Below, one piece after another: positions 1 to 11,096 of a DNA stretch of 60,000 nt. Below the pieces are notes generated by a model. It had not been told where the DNA came from and ran no database searches. It saw only the letters and a program-made list of their open reading frames with translations. The position numbers and the translations under genes were made by a program. The stretch is from Hydractinia symbiolongicarpus (taxonomy: Eukaryota; Cnidaria; Hydrozoa; Anthoathecata; Hydractiniidae), in the NCBI RefSeq assembly GCF_029227915.1, contig NC_079879.1, positions 6,078,001 through 6,138,000 of the forward strand. Direction: 5' to 3'. The first letter of the stretch is position 1. Each line of letters starts with the position of its first letter.

Positions 1-663
1 TTCCGCCCCCCCTCAATAACTTTTTATAGGATTGTTCAAATTGAATCAAACTTGGCACACTTATAGTACGTCATGAAAGGAACAAAATGGCGGCAATAAA
101 TTTTTGCTTGCGTCAGCAAATTTTTTGTGACGTCATCGGAAGCTTAAAAATTGTTACAAAATGCCACTATCTGCTTAAAATATAATTACTTTTGTTCTAG
201 AGCGAATTTTTACATTCTGTTTGAAGTTTCTGAAAGCTAAATAAAATTTTTTTAACATATCTTCCGGTTTTTACATGAATCGAATAAAAAATTGCCAAAA
301 ATTACCCGAAAATCCGTTTTTTCCGATTTTCGGGTAAAATCCGAAAAAATCGGGAAATCGGATTAGTCACGTGTCAAAATTATTCGAAATGATTCTTCTT
401 GATGAAACAAAGTTGTGTTGCAAGTTTCAAGTTCTAAGGATAATCCTAACAGGAGTTATTATATCTTCCCCATTATAAGGATTTCATAGAGATTTTAGGG
501 GTAGTTTCGAGTAATGGCCAATATCAGAGCCTCTGAAAGGTATGGGACCTAAAAATATAGCATGCAGGTGTCTAATAGATAAATGTTGAAACTCAGTAAG
601 TATCATAGCGATATAAGAAAGCAATCAGGAGTTATTAAAAAAAAACCGTCAGGGGGGGCGGAA
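1..663. mobile_element. Non-autonomous element with perfect 13-bp terminal inverted repeats
   Basis: The window opens with ttccgccccccct (1-13), and the exact reverse complement agggggggcggaa lies at 651-663. No coding frame is visible between them. The inner part, about 420-650, has a diverged copy in an intron of the Slp gene at about 28200-28405; both carry cattataagga / aattataagga, tagtttcgagtaa, gcatgcaggtgt / acatgcaggtgt and ctcagtaagtatcatag. This is best read as a MITE-like DNA-transposon derivative. The left target duplication cannot be checked because the element starts at base 1. Confidence 0.55.
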
Positions 664-847
664 TCCGCCCCCCCCCCCCGGACCGAATAGGGTTAACTTA
701 CAAAATTTTATGCAATTAGATTATCATTCTACTTCTACTTCCTTATATTAAACGGTCTAGCTGGGAGCTCGCGCACTTTTTGGTAATTGGGCGGATTTCG
801 CTCAAACTGTCAAAATCAGTCGTAAACTTGAATTTTTTTTATTTTAG
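664..847. other. RICTOR intron or upstream sequence, no gene seen
   Basis: A second C-rich run (about 664-681) follows the element above. The remainder up to the acceptor ttttag at 842-847 shows no coding frame or recognised repeat. Confidence 0.5.
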
Positions 848-3463
848 ACGTTTAATCGCGAATATGTGCATTGGATTGAATTGGAAATAGCAGAGTCTTT
901 AAGTTTGTACGAAAGACATGGAACAGATGGCGGTTACATTAGAAGATCAAATTCTAAGTAGGTGTAAACTTTGCAGCAGAATTTTTCTGTATCACTTGGA
1001 CAAAACTTTTCTTCTTTTATTAATTTTTCCGTCAAAATAAACAATATTCGATGAAATAGGACACAAGGAGTGTTAAGTATCTTAAATTAATTGAAAAACC
1101 GGGTCAGTACCTCACAATTTAAAAATGTAGAGATATATTGATCCCAAAATTGTTCTCAAAATATGCAATTTAATCATTTTGTGTTTGTTTAATTTACTTG
1201 TGTTCGTTTGTAAATACTGTATCTCATGTAATAAGGAACCGCACTGTTAACAATTTAGGTGGACTAATTTTAAAATTTTGAAAACCAAGGAGAGTTTGCT
1301 AAAAGAGAGCATAAAAAACAAGTTGTAATTTTTTGTTGTGTTGTTTTCGTTGGATTAAAAAATATATTTTATCTGCTTGTTTAGATTTGTCCAAAGAAAA
1401 GATGTTTATGTCTTACCGCATCTCTATGGAGAGTTGTCGAAACATAGACAGGGAATTCAACTGATACAAGAACAGGTATAAGCCAAAAATATTCTGCAAA
1501 ATGTCTGTCTGGCTACCTGTATGTTTGCTTTAACTAATCTAATTAATTAAACGATTGGCTGAAACGGAATATTTGACCTGTCAAATTTTTGCTATCAGTC
1601 ATTTCAAGAACATTGACCTTTTCTTTGTAACGGATGATCTGGTAAATATGTTGTTTTCATGAATTACTATCGAAAGAAGATGCGTATGAGAGAAATGGGC
1701 AGTATTTTAAAAGCAAAAAAAAATAAAAAAATAAGTGAAATATGTAAAAAAGATAAAATAAAAATAGAAAGAAAGATAAAAAGAAAGAAAAAATTGTTTT
1801 ATTTTTAATCTTTGAACCAAGAAATGGTAGCGTTTTGTTAATACTCTCACTTCTACACCTTGGTTTGCAACAACATTTAACCGTATTTTATTTGTATACA
1901 AGGCTTGATAGTTTCTCAAAATATCAGCCTCGTTTGTTACAACTTTTCTCATATTTCAGCATATAAAATTCGCGCTACAGGATCAAATAATTGAAGACTT
2001 GGTTACATTCGGACTGATTTTGCTCTGTGTTTCTTCATTCTCTTTATTCAAGTATAAACATACAACCAGCAACGATTCGTTTTTTTTCCTTGCACGTTTA
2101 AACGCCACAAGTATAGACGGTAAACCTTTCATCGTGTTCCCTCTATAGCCCATTCGTCAGGTTTTGACCTTCCGTTTAAACTGATTGTGTATTTCAGCCT
2201 AAATAGGAAACAATAAACTCTATGAAGTAAGCGAATATAATTGAATAAATCAAATGGCTAATTTTTTTTTACCATCGTTTTTGTTGTTTAGAATTTATTA
2301 TCAAACGCCATTAATGTAATCACACAACAGTGCACTGAAAATTCATGTGACATTCTCCACATGAAGGCTGCTCTCTGGTCCATAGTAAGTATAACAAGTG
2401 TAATAGTCAAGTATGATTTTGTTTGTGTACTTAAGCTCTTTCCTTAAAGGTGATATTTCGCAAATAGCCTGATTTTTATTGTATTAAGATATAAGCTTAG
2501 CTGAGATGATTCAGCCCTTGTAATTCAGAAGGTTTTAGATCGGCGTCCAAAGCCTGGCGGGATTTTACCAGCTCAAATTTTACCGTTTTTAATAGTAATG
2601 ACAGGTCAGCATGCATTATCATTCTAGGTCGTTACGTGTTAAAAAGTCAGCACGGCTTAATGTTGACGTGAATTTCAAGGCTGACGTTTTTTTATTATAT
2701 ACTTCAGGGCCACATTACATCTACCAGTCTGGGTATGAACTTGGTACAAAATAACAAGCGGCCATCGCAACTGTCTACAGGAACTGACTCGTGTACCGCC
2801 GAACAGGGAAAAGAGGAAGACGATACAAGTCATAGTAGTGAACCAGATATCATCGAACGTATTGTCGACATGGCGTTAAATTGTGAAGTACTTACGCTGA
2901 GAGGGTTGGTATTTTCTACTGCTTTACAACGTGTAACCATTATAATTTTCATATGTAATAGGTTTAAGATATAGGTGAAATTTTGATGTACTTACTAAGG
3001 TTTCTGGAGAAACAATGCCAAATTCTTAAGTCCAACACCCATAGTACATGTTGATGGACGTAATAATGAACATTTAAGGCTACTCTAATCTTGTGAGCCT
3101 TGTTGTACACTTCAATACGCTGCGTTACATCACATTACGCTGGGTTCTCAACGATCAATCCACGTAAAGACAAAGAAAGTGTTTTTGGGCCAGTAGTATT
3201 TTCAATAATGGTAATGTACAATAGTATTTCATTAAAATCTCCTACATCAAATATAAAGTACGCCATCAAGTAAAGGCATGTTGCTGTTGTTTTTTAGAAC
3301 GTGTTTTTATGTGCTTGGTTTGATCGCAAGTACATCAGTAGGTGCGGATAAGTTGGAAGATTTAGGCTGGGAGAGTGTTCGACATAGAGGATCAGATAAA
3401 TGGCCTGTTATTGAACAAGATATGATGTATTTTTTGGAGTCAGACGCATCCGATGAAGAGCAA
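848..3463 (+). other. RICTOR: RICTOR exons encoding the conserved helical-repeat segment
   Basis: Five short exons (fragment residues 1-219) carry the conserved part of the window's RICTOR: a YVHWIELEIAE helix, the VLPHLYGELSKHRQG block, HMKAALWSIGHITSTSLGMN, then CEVLTLRGTCFYVLGLIAST and GWESVRHRGSDKWPV. Each matches the order of the vertebrate protein. The introns between them (958-1384, 1476-2291, 2385-2707, 2905-3297) hold AT-rich sequence with no recognisable gene. Confidence 0.88.
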
Positions 3464-6400
3464 GTTAGTGCTGCCCTAATATATCTCATGTTAATTTTTT
3501 GAAACCTTCACGTTGGTGTTGAATTGTATTCAGGCAGAGAAGAGGGTGGTAAAAGCGCCTTACTTTTGTTAATAACTTCAGAGCGGTTTATCTAGTGCCC
3601 CTAAAACTGTTCGTAACAAAAAAAAAAAAAAAAAAAAATGAAACGCCCAAACTTTTTCATCTATTTATTTCTATAGTCTTTGTGAGTTTAGCGTTCTGCC
3701 TAATTATCCAATTCGTTAATGAGTTTATTAAATTCTCTTTGTTTAATGCAATTAAGAGCCACACGCTTTTTAATAAAAATGAGAAAAATCAGAGCAGGTG
3801 AAATATTTATTAATTTTCAGACTGAAATTATTCTTAATACTTTCTTATACATGTGTATGAAATGATTTTAAACCTTTAAAATGAGGAAGGTGACATGTTT
3901 TGATGTTAATGCTTTATTAGTTTTTTCTCCTTTCTATAGGAAAACAGCCTAAGGATTATTCTTAAGATATTCTTAATTTATAAGTAAATCCCAGCTTTAT
4001 ATTCTTGTAAAACATAAATGAAAATAACAATATTTCTAAACTCTATCTGAAGAGTATCCAACTTCAAAGTTTAGTTGCGAAGATGTAGCAACATTTAAGT
4101 TGCATTTGACAAAACGTATGTTTTAAGTGTGACATGAAATAATTGCAGTCTTAAATGCGCCGTTCCAAAAATAGCTCGCATGTTTCTAAGTTTATTTTCT
4201 CTGTTTTATCTTAAATTTCCCTTTCTCTACCTAATAAGTTACTAGGTATAAATAGATACAATATTATTTAAAATATCAAAAATATAATTTGTCTGAATTT
4301 TCTTAAGAAAAGGTCATCAAATTATTTATGCCCAATAACAGCAAAACTTACTGCTGTCTATTTTAATAACGTTTTATGACAATAACTTGACACACGTAAG
4401 CTAATGCGATATGAGTAGAAGATTTTGTTTACCTGGAAGTCATGCGGGTAGTACACTTCGCTTGTCACTTGTATCCTAAATAACACAATCTATCGCTTGC
4501 TTTTTTATCACTTTGCAGGTCAGTGAAACTGGTGATGAAGGTGATGCGGTTGTAGCTGAAGCACCTGCCCAAGAACGGTTTGGTGGCATTTACCTAGGTG
4601 AAGACATTGGAGATGGAGAAGACGAATCCGAACCTCCGTTGTCATTTGAGTATGCCATATATACGTATGGTGATAAGGAGAGAAAAGGAAAGAAACAGAG
4701 AGCGCTCACCAGCGATGAAGCTAGATACTTTCAATATATGTCTTCACAATCGGATGAAACTATAGAAACTAATATGAAAATGAAATTCTTCGATGTTAAT
4801 AGTCAAGGTTATATGTATGAAAAGGGATCGGATGGTTTGCTGTCCGGGCTTGAAAGACTTAATTCAAATAGTGGAATTTATTTAGGTGAAGACAGTTCTG
4901 TGCCATTTTCGGAACATAAACCGCCAGATTATTCCAATCCGGACACTATAAGGGGTTTTAAAAGTTTTGAAGATTTTATGCCTTTTTTGGCCGGTAAGAA
5001 TCCGGATGCAACCTCGCCTGTAGCGGACGATGCTGATAGCTGTCGGTCAAGTATGAAAACGAAAGCCATATTTGACGATGCTGGAATATACTTAGGTGAG
5101 TTACAGTCTTTATCAGGGAAAGTTGAGAACAAAAGATGTGAAATAGAAAAAAAATTTTTTGGGCATTTTATGTTTATGTCGTTTTTTTATCACGTGTTAT
5201 ATTGTTTTTAACGCATGCGTCATGTGTGATTTTTGTTTTTTAATTGAAAACAAAATATGTTATTAAAATGCTAACTGATGTGTGCATGTTAGACACATCT
5301 AAGAAAGTGAAGCGTCTCTTTTTCTCATTCCATAAATATTCGTGTTGTGGACCTTATGTATCTAACATTATAATAAGACAACCGCGGGGTCGCCCGTCCT
5401 TTTTATATCATATTTCGTGTTTCCGAAACAGACAGACGACGGCTATTATGAGGTTGCTTAACGAAGTTATGCTTAATTTTAGGTGAGGAGGAAATAGAGG
5501 ATCAAATTGATGATTCGATGAATGATTCGTCCGAATATTCGGCATCACCAACGCCCAGCTATGACAGGGCGCATTCAACAGACATTGCAGAGCCATTGAA
5601 GCCAATTCGTGAAGAGAAATCTCAAGAGAGTTTGAACTCAAAATCGGGTATTGACGTTTTTATAGAAGAAGAAATATCGGTCGAATATTCAAACGATAAG
5701 AAATCGTTCTCCAACGTTGATTCATCGAACGATACGAGCACACTCGATAGTTCTGTCAACATTGACGATCACACTCCGACGCAGAGTCCAGTAGTAGATG
5801 AGAAATCGCGATTCAGAAGTATAAGTTTAAACGACGGTGCACATAGAACTGAGAACGAAGCTACTTCTCCGCGTAGTTCCAGTTTCTCAGGTACTGCAAT
5901 GTACAACAAGCTGACAACGACGACACAGAACCAGATAAGGTCGGATAGTGATCCTGGTGTTGGTTTAGTACAAAGTTCAATTGCCAGTAGTGTCAGTAGC
6001 CAGGAGAGTGACTTAATGCGTCCCGAAAGTGGACCAAATATAAAAAACTTTAAAAGACTTTCCGGAAGAAAAAAATCTCGTTCTGAAAACGAGGATGTTT
6101 CAGATCGGGACCGTTCCAATAGCATAATATCGGATTCAAGTTCTGGTATTAGGTTACGTACTGCTAAAAGGCTACGAGGAGGCTCTACCTTGTCGTTAGG
6201 TATTAGTCCAAAAAGTGCACGTGGTCTATCGGCAGTAACGTACGAATCTCCTTACTCGTCCTCGTATTCTCGTGACGGTAGTTATGGTTACACAGCTTGG
6301 CAAACGCTGAAGAAGCAACGCTCGTTCAAAAAGGAATTAGACTCGACACTTCGACGACAAAGTGGTGTGTCGGAAAGAAGAAAATCATCTAAGTATGTCC

Positions 6401-8277
6401 TTTTTTGAGAGAGGTTTCCGTGAAAGTGTGTGTCCTTTAATTCGGATAAAACTAATCAATAGCAAGTCCTTCGAATTAAACAAATTAAATGCCACCATTC
6501 CTTATATGGTAAGGTTCATGTCATGTACACTATGCACTTGAATTCTACTTATATTAGTCGTGAACCTATTGAATTATTTTTTATTATTTGTCGCAAAAAA
6601 TTATAATTATTACTTTTTCTTTTTGTACTTAACTATTTAGAAGTCTAGCTTATCAGTATCGTCGGTTGATGGACATTTCGACTCGACGCGGCAGCACACC
6701 AGTAATGGGAGTTATGTTACCACGGAGACAGATCAGTACAGCCTCCTCCGGCGGTATGGTTGAGGTGATAGCCAGTGAAGCTTACAGCTCTCCATCAGAA
6801 GATTATGTAGGAAGGTGTTTGCCAAATAATCTGGCTGAATTCTTTAGCGTAAGCTCATCATGTGTGATTTTTTACAGCAAGTTGGCCCATCAAAAATCTA
6901 TAGTGGTATAGAGGATGGGTTAGGCATAGTCAATTTTTAATGCCTGTGTTACTGTTACAATTTCTCCTAAATTTTGATACGTTCCATTGATACAGAGCGC
7001 GTTGAAAAATATCTCGAATTTCGACCTCTTGTTTAGGTGACACCATATGAATACCTTGGTTCGTGGGCCGATAATTCCGTCGAATTTTCCGAAAGTAATA
7101 ACCTGCAAACATTCGACAACAAAGGTTACGTTCACGCTAGAGAAAGATGTTTGGCTTGCAAAACTATAATTGACAAAGGAGGTGAGAGTCGACGAGTTAG
7201 TGGCAACTCGTCTGTTTGTCGGGTTTTTTCGTTTGTTTGTTCGTCCGTCCGTCCGTGTTATCCTTTCTCTGTTCTTCTTTTAGGCAAAATATTTAGCGAA
7301 CAGGATCTCCCAGATCACTTGAAGTCGCGCACATCAAGTAAAGATTCGCCAGAAGATGATGATTCAGAGTGCTCTGAGCGCGAAACAGAAAACAAGAATT
7401 TGAAACAGAAACTGACCGTACACAAAGAAGTGTTGAGACTGGTCGTCAATTTGAGCAGTGCTGTTGCGTCGAAAGGAACTCAGCAAGAAATTCTTTCGTA
7501 AGTTTACCAACATCATTTAAATGTCAACAAATATGAATGCCGTTGTGACGTAAACGGTCAAAAATTTGTTTAAGAAAACTTCACTTGGATTTGGAAAACA
7601 ATTTGTCCATCTAGAGCTGTTAACTAATAAACATCGACTTATTTCCTTACCACGTTAAGAGACAATGTGAAAATACTAGATTACGGCTATCCCTAGGAAA
7701 ATAAAGTAATAAGAATGATAATAATAATAAAGATTTGAATTGACAAACAAAAAGAATCACAAATTCGTATAGTTCTTGATTATTTGCATCGGGGCCACTG
7801 CACGTGAAAACACGTATACACTATCTGATCAAAGATATATGAAGTAAGTCAGGGTACTCGACGATCACAATGTTGCAAATGCATGGATTGATTGTTTCCT
7901 GTTTGGTTTCGCTAACTTCTAAAGCGTTGTAATTATCCGATTTTCTGTTTGTCTTAACCGTTTTTTTCTCGTTTAGCCTGCGCAGTCGCTTTCCTTGGGC
8001 GTTTCAAGATTTATGTTTGTATTCTCAAGTTATGGAGCGGCTTGGCATGTATTCATTTCGTCTGACTATGAGAAGGTTCATACAAGCGTTATTTGAAGGT
8101 GTTAACTATAGTCTGGTAAGTTTGACCATGCTCTCCAGCACTTGCACTAAGTATAAACAAGCATTTTCTTGAGAAGTGTGCAAATTTTTATGGTATTTTA
8201 AACCTGTTTTTTGCTCATAGATATTCGAGACAGCTGATAATATCTTGGGAAGAAATTTAACTGAAATCAACGTCTGA
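848..8277 (+). CDS. RICTOR: RICTOR (mTORC2 scaffold subunit), 3' part, 12 exons
   Basis: Exons: 848-957, 1385-1475, 2292-2384, 2708-2904, 3298-3463, 4519-5095, 5483-6392, 6641-6848, 7037-7181, 7284-7497, 7977-8115, 8221-8277. All have GT-AG borders and join in phase to 968 codons plus TGA. Human RICTOR is about 1700 residues, so the N-terminal part lies off the left edge. RICTOR is the scaffold that defines TOR complex 2, which phosphorylates AGC kinases such as AKT. Family blocks are clear: VLPHLYGEL and GTCFYVLGLIASTSVG (helical-repeat core), a long low-complexity serine-rich middle, SRDGSYGYTAWQTLKKQR, EDYVGRCLP, and the C-terminal EVLRLVVNLSSAVASKG and RFIQALFEGV. Identity is strong. The first exon's phase and the last exon (18 codons, weakly conserved) are the least certain parts; reading through the donor at 8116 would instead stop at 8171-8173. 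Confidence 0.93.
3464..4518 (+). other. RICTOR: RICTOR intron, 1.06 kb
   Basis: Bounded by donor gttagt at 3464 and acceptor tttgcag ending at 4518. It contains an A-rich run around 3620-3640 and otherwise unremarkable AT-rich sequence. The short open frames here lack family similarity. Confidence 0.6.
4519..6392 (+). other. RICTOR: RICTOR low-complexity middle region with three GIYLGE motifs
   Basis: Two exons, 4519-5095 and 5483-6392 (fragment residues about 220-714), are rich in Ser, Asp, Glu and Asn and look intrinsically disordered, as in vertebrate RICTOR. GIYLGE occurs three times: 4585-4602, 4873-4890, and split across the exon junction 5083-5095/5483-5487. Towards the end the family block SRDGSYGYTAWQTLKKQR appears, equivalent to the vertebrate SRDAFGY..LKRLQQQR segment. 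Several basic-Ser/Thr contexts (RRQSG, ERRKSS) could be AGC-kinase sites, but that is inference. Confidence 0.8.
5376..5458 (+). repeat. Copy of a dispersed CCCGT-hairpin / ACAGACAG repeat
   Basis: The segment gcggggtcgcccgtcctttttatat...acagacagacg...gctattatgag lies in the RICTOR intron 5096-5482. It matches copies at about 26978-27180, 33687-33720 (fragment, opposite strand), 38362-38490 and 40430-40560 (opposite strand). No protein is encoded. The class of element is unknown to me. Confidence 0.55.
6641..8277 (+). other. RICTOR: RICTOR C-terminal domain with zinc-site residues
   Basis: Exons 6641-6848, 7037-7181, 7284-7497, 7977-8115 and 8221-8277 encode fragment residues 715-968. The segment HARERCLAC (about 7132-7161) has the spacing H-x4-C-x2-C and CLYSQV (about 8011-8028) supplies a further Cys. 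As I recall, the same four positions bind a structural zinc in the human mTORC2 cryo-EM structures. The final exon follows acceptor ctcatag and gives IFETADNILG, which fits the MHEEAEAVLA position of the human C-terminus. Confidence 0.8.
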
Positions 8278-8400
8278 TTGTTCATTTGCGCTATACGGTA
8301 AAACAAGAAAGTGCTACCATTTTCGTGACACAGAAACTCCATAAATTTAAGATTTACTCGATAAGTCTTTGCCATGGTTATTTCTATGCAAATGTATAAA

Positions 8401-8406
8401 ATTAAA
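8401..8406 (+). promoter_or_regulatory. Possible RICTOR poly(A) signal (ATTAAA)
   Basis: ATTAAA lies 124 nt after the proposed RICTOR stop codon, in AT-rich sequence. It is the nearest common-variant hexamer. It is weakly supported because such hexamers occur by chance here. Confidence 0.25.
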
Positions 8407-9075
8407 CATATTTATATAAGAATTTGTAGTATCAATATTTTTCTTGAATTTGTAAGTACATAGAACGGCTTTTTATGATCACTAAAATGGTGACCAACCT
8501 GTTGCGCTAGAAATATTTAAAGTGTTTCTCTGTTATTTTCTTAACCAAAACAGACGTGCTTATGGTGTTGTTAGTGTTGTTTGTGGTTTAATGAACCTTG
8601 CTTTGTTTTTTAACAATTCGGATTCCACATAAAAAAAAGAACTCAGACTTTTTGATTAGCTTTTTAAGCATAGATCTGGAAAATGTATAAACGTGATCGA
8701 TTTGCGATATTCAAGAGTTAGTTTAGTGTAAGTGCTTTGCTTGGATATTGTAAAATTTTTAGTTCAGTATAAATCAAGCTTTCCTTAAATATTGTGAAAA
8801 TTTTGTGACATGTCTTTGTAAGTTTTTTGGCAAAACTTGTGTTTTTAATTTTTTATTGTATTTGCGTTTTGTACATATTATTTTTTGTTAGTAGTCATGT
8901 TTTTCTCCATTACAAGTACTAGCTTTAGCTTTTTTTCCAGAAATCTTTCCGTTAAGTTTTAATAGCATTTTGCTAACGAGTTGCAAAATTTCAAATTCGC
9001 ATCAGAAGCTAATGACAATTTAGCTAATAGGGTTTACATCCAACATCCAGAATCATTCTACCATTTTCTATCATT

Positions 9076-9416
9076 TACCTTAAGGATTTAATTTTTGCGA
9101 AATAAACTTTTTGGAAATAAAATTTAATTTTCGCGGGACCAAAATTTTCACGAAGTTTGCAAGTCCTAATATTTAGCGAGAATTAAATTTCGAGAAAATA
9201 GAATTTGATGACATTTTATTTCGCGATTTATACCATTTTTCAAAGCTTTTTATTGAAAAAAAAGAAACATAAAAAAGAATGCTGAATTGAAATTCACATA
9301 TATATATTATATGTATTTTTATGTAAATTTTTGCGGGAAATTATTTTAGCGAAATTGACAAAAACTCACGAGATTCGCAAAATTTGATGCCCGAAAAAAT
9401 TAATTCCCTTAAGGTA
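9076..9416. mobile_element. MITE with TACCTTAAGG inverted ends
   Basis: Left end taccttaaggatttaatttt and right end aattaattcccttaaggta are imperfect inverted repeats. If the outer TA is the target duplication, the element is CCTTAAGG...CCTTAAGG inserted at TA, the signature of Tc1/mariner-pogo elements. Subterminal gcgaaat / ttcgcg blocks recur inside. It is about 340 bp and non-coding. Confidence 0.6.
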
Positions 9417-11096
9417 GTATAAAACGTGTCGTTTTCAGTCGTTTTGTTTGGTTCTTTCAATCAATGCTTTAAATCGGCAGACTATCTTCAATTAAATAGT
9501 GTAAATTTCGTTTTCCTTTAAAACATCAACTCGAACTTTTGATGTCAACATTTAGGAGATTAGAATTATATGATATTTTGCGGTGACAGGAAATATCTTT
9601 CTTGTCGTGCTCCTTCAAACAAACTTTTATCAATGCATAAATATATATTTTTGAATATTGTGTCATTTTTTTTATCGGCACACAGGTTGATAATTTAAGA
9701 TAATTTATTTACTACCTTTATTGATGGTATTTAAAATATGATTTTCTTTTTTTTCTTTTTTTACATATATTATTTTTACTATAATTATAGTGCATACAAA
9801 ATTAGCGATTTCTAACATAGTTTACTCACAGTTTGCTGTACACTTCTGATTGCAATGGTCAACGCGAAAGACGAAATGACATACGACACCGTCAAATTTT
9901 TTGTTTCTTGAAAATATTTAAAAAATGAAATAGTTCAATACGTTAATATTTTTTGAACACAAAACCACAAGGTTGTTTCGGATCGAAAATTACGAAGGCT
10001 TGTTGTATTGTGTTTGCATGTTGTATTTCTTCGTTTAACCAGTAAATACACAAAATAATACTCTACATGTACGATTCTGCTCTTGTCTGATTGGATTTAA
10101 AAGCAGAAACCAACAGAAAAAAATACGTGGAAAGCAGAGAAGAGGGTTATAAATAACTGAAAAAGACGCGTTGGAATTTAGGTGCTACTGTTTAATTCAC
10201 GTGTTGCTAAGAAATTAAGCAAAGCAAATAGCATTGAAAGTTTCCAGTGTTTAAGGTGATTATCTGGATGGTAAAGTATAACCATTGTGTGTCTAATCTT
10301 AGCACAAAAATAAGCCAATTCATCATTGATCTAAATTACAAAATTACGTCACATTGTACACTGAAGAGCGTGAAAATTTTTAAACGAATGGGACTTCAAT
10401 GAAAATCGCGGTAAAGCCTGGCGGGAAAGGGTAATTAAAGTAATTCAACAAAGCCTAATCATTGTCGTATACACGACTTTCTACAACCAATCCGCGCGTA
10501 AAAACCTGTAAAAAAGTGTAAAACATCGGCATGTGAAATAGGCTGGAGACGAGGTTCACTTCAGCGAGCAGCTTTACAAAATTCACGTAACCTTGATTTT
10601 TCACGGTGGTTTCTTTGCTTAATCGCGCGCTTTATCTGGAAACTATGGTAGCAGCTTATAATGGAGACTCTTCAGAGTAGAGACAGCAGTGGAAATAGAC
10701 ATTTAAAAAATAAGTGAAGACATTGCTAAGTGGGTGATAATTGATGGAAGACTATCGCGCAAAGTTTTAATTTTGTTTGCGGTACTTTCTTCAAAAAAAA
10801 TAAAACATTTTTGGATTATTCGTTTTGTAGCTTAAAAAACACTCTGCGGCAGAGGGCTGGTTCAAATTTTTGATTTGTTTTGATCTTCGCACGGGCCGTT
10901 GTGTAAGGTCAATGGTCCGAGGGGAAGCTTGTCAGGCATAAATTGTAGAGGCAGAGATAATCAACCCTACCTTGCAACGAAGTTAAGTCTAGCTTTTTTT
11001 AACTACAATGACTGTGGGTACCAACTGGTAATGTCTGCCAGAAGGCAAAAATAAAGCCATAACTGAATACGAATTGTGTGATCTGCCGGCCTTACA

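Larger units (their letters stand above)
8278..11096. other. RICTOR-Slp intergenic region, 2.8 kb
   Basis: This is mostly AT-rich sequence with no supported gene. It holds RICTOR 3' UTR at the left, an inverted-repeat MITE at 9076-9416, and presumably the Slp promoter and 5' UTR at the right, where GC content rises slightly (about 10400-11000). I saw no convincing core promoter motif. Confidence 0.55.

Noticed and set aside
1960-2149. Open frame after a tttcag acceptor inside RICTOR, about 62 codons
   Set aside because: The flanking exons 1385-1475 and 2292-2384 already join in phase into conserved RICTOR sequence, and this frame runs into a stop without similarity.
8116-8173. RICTOR reading through to a stop at 8171-8173 instead of splicing
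   Set aside because: The donor gtaagt at 8116 is strong and the exon at 8221-8277 gives a tail resembling the vertebrate C-terminus; kept as an alternative only.
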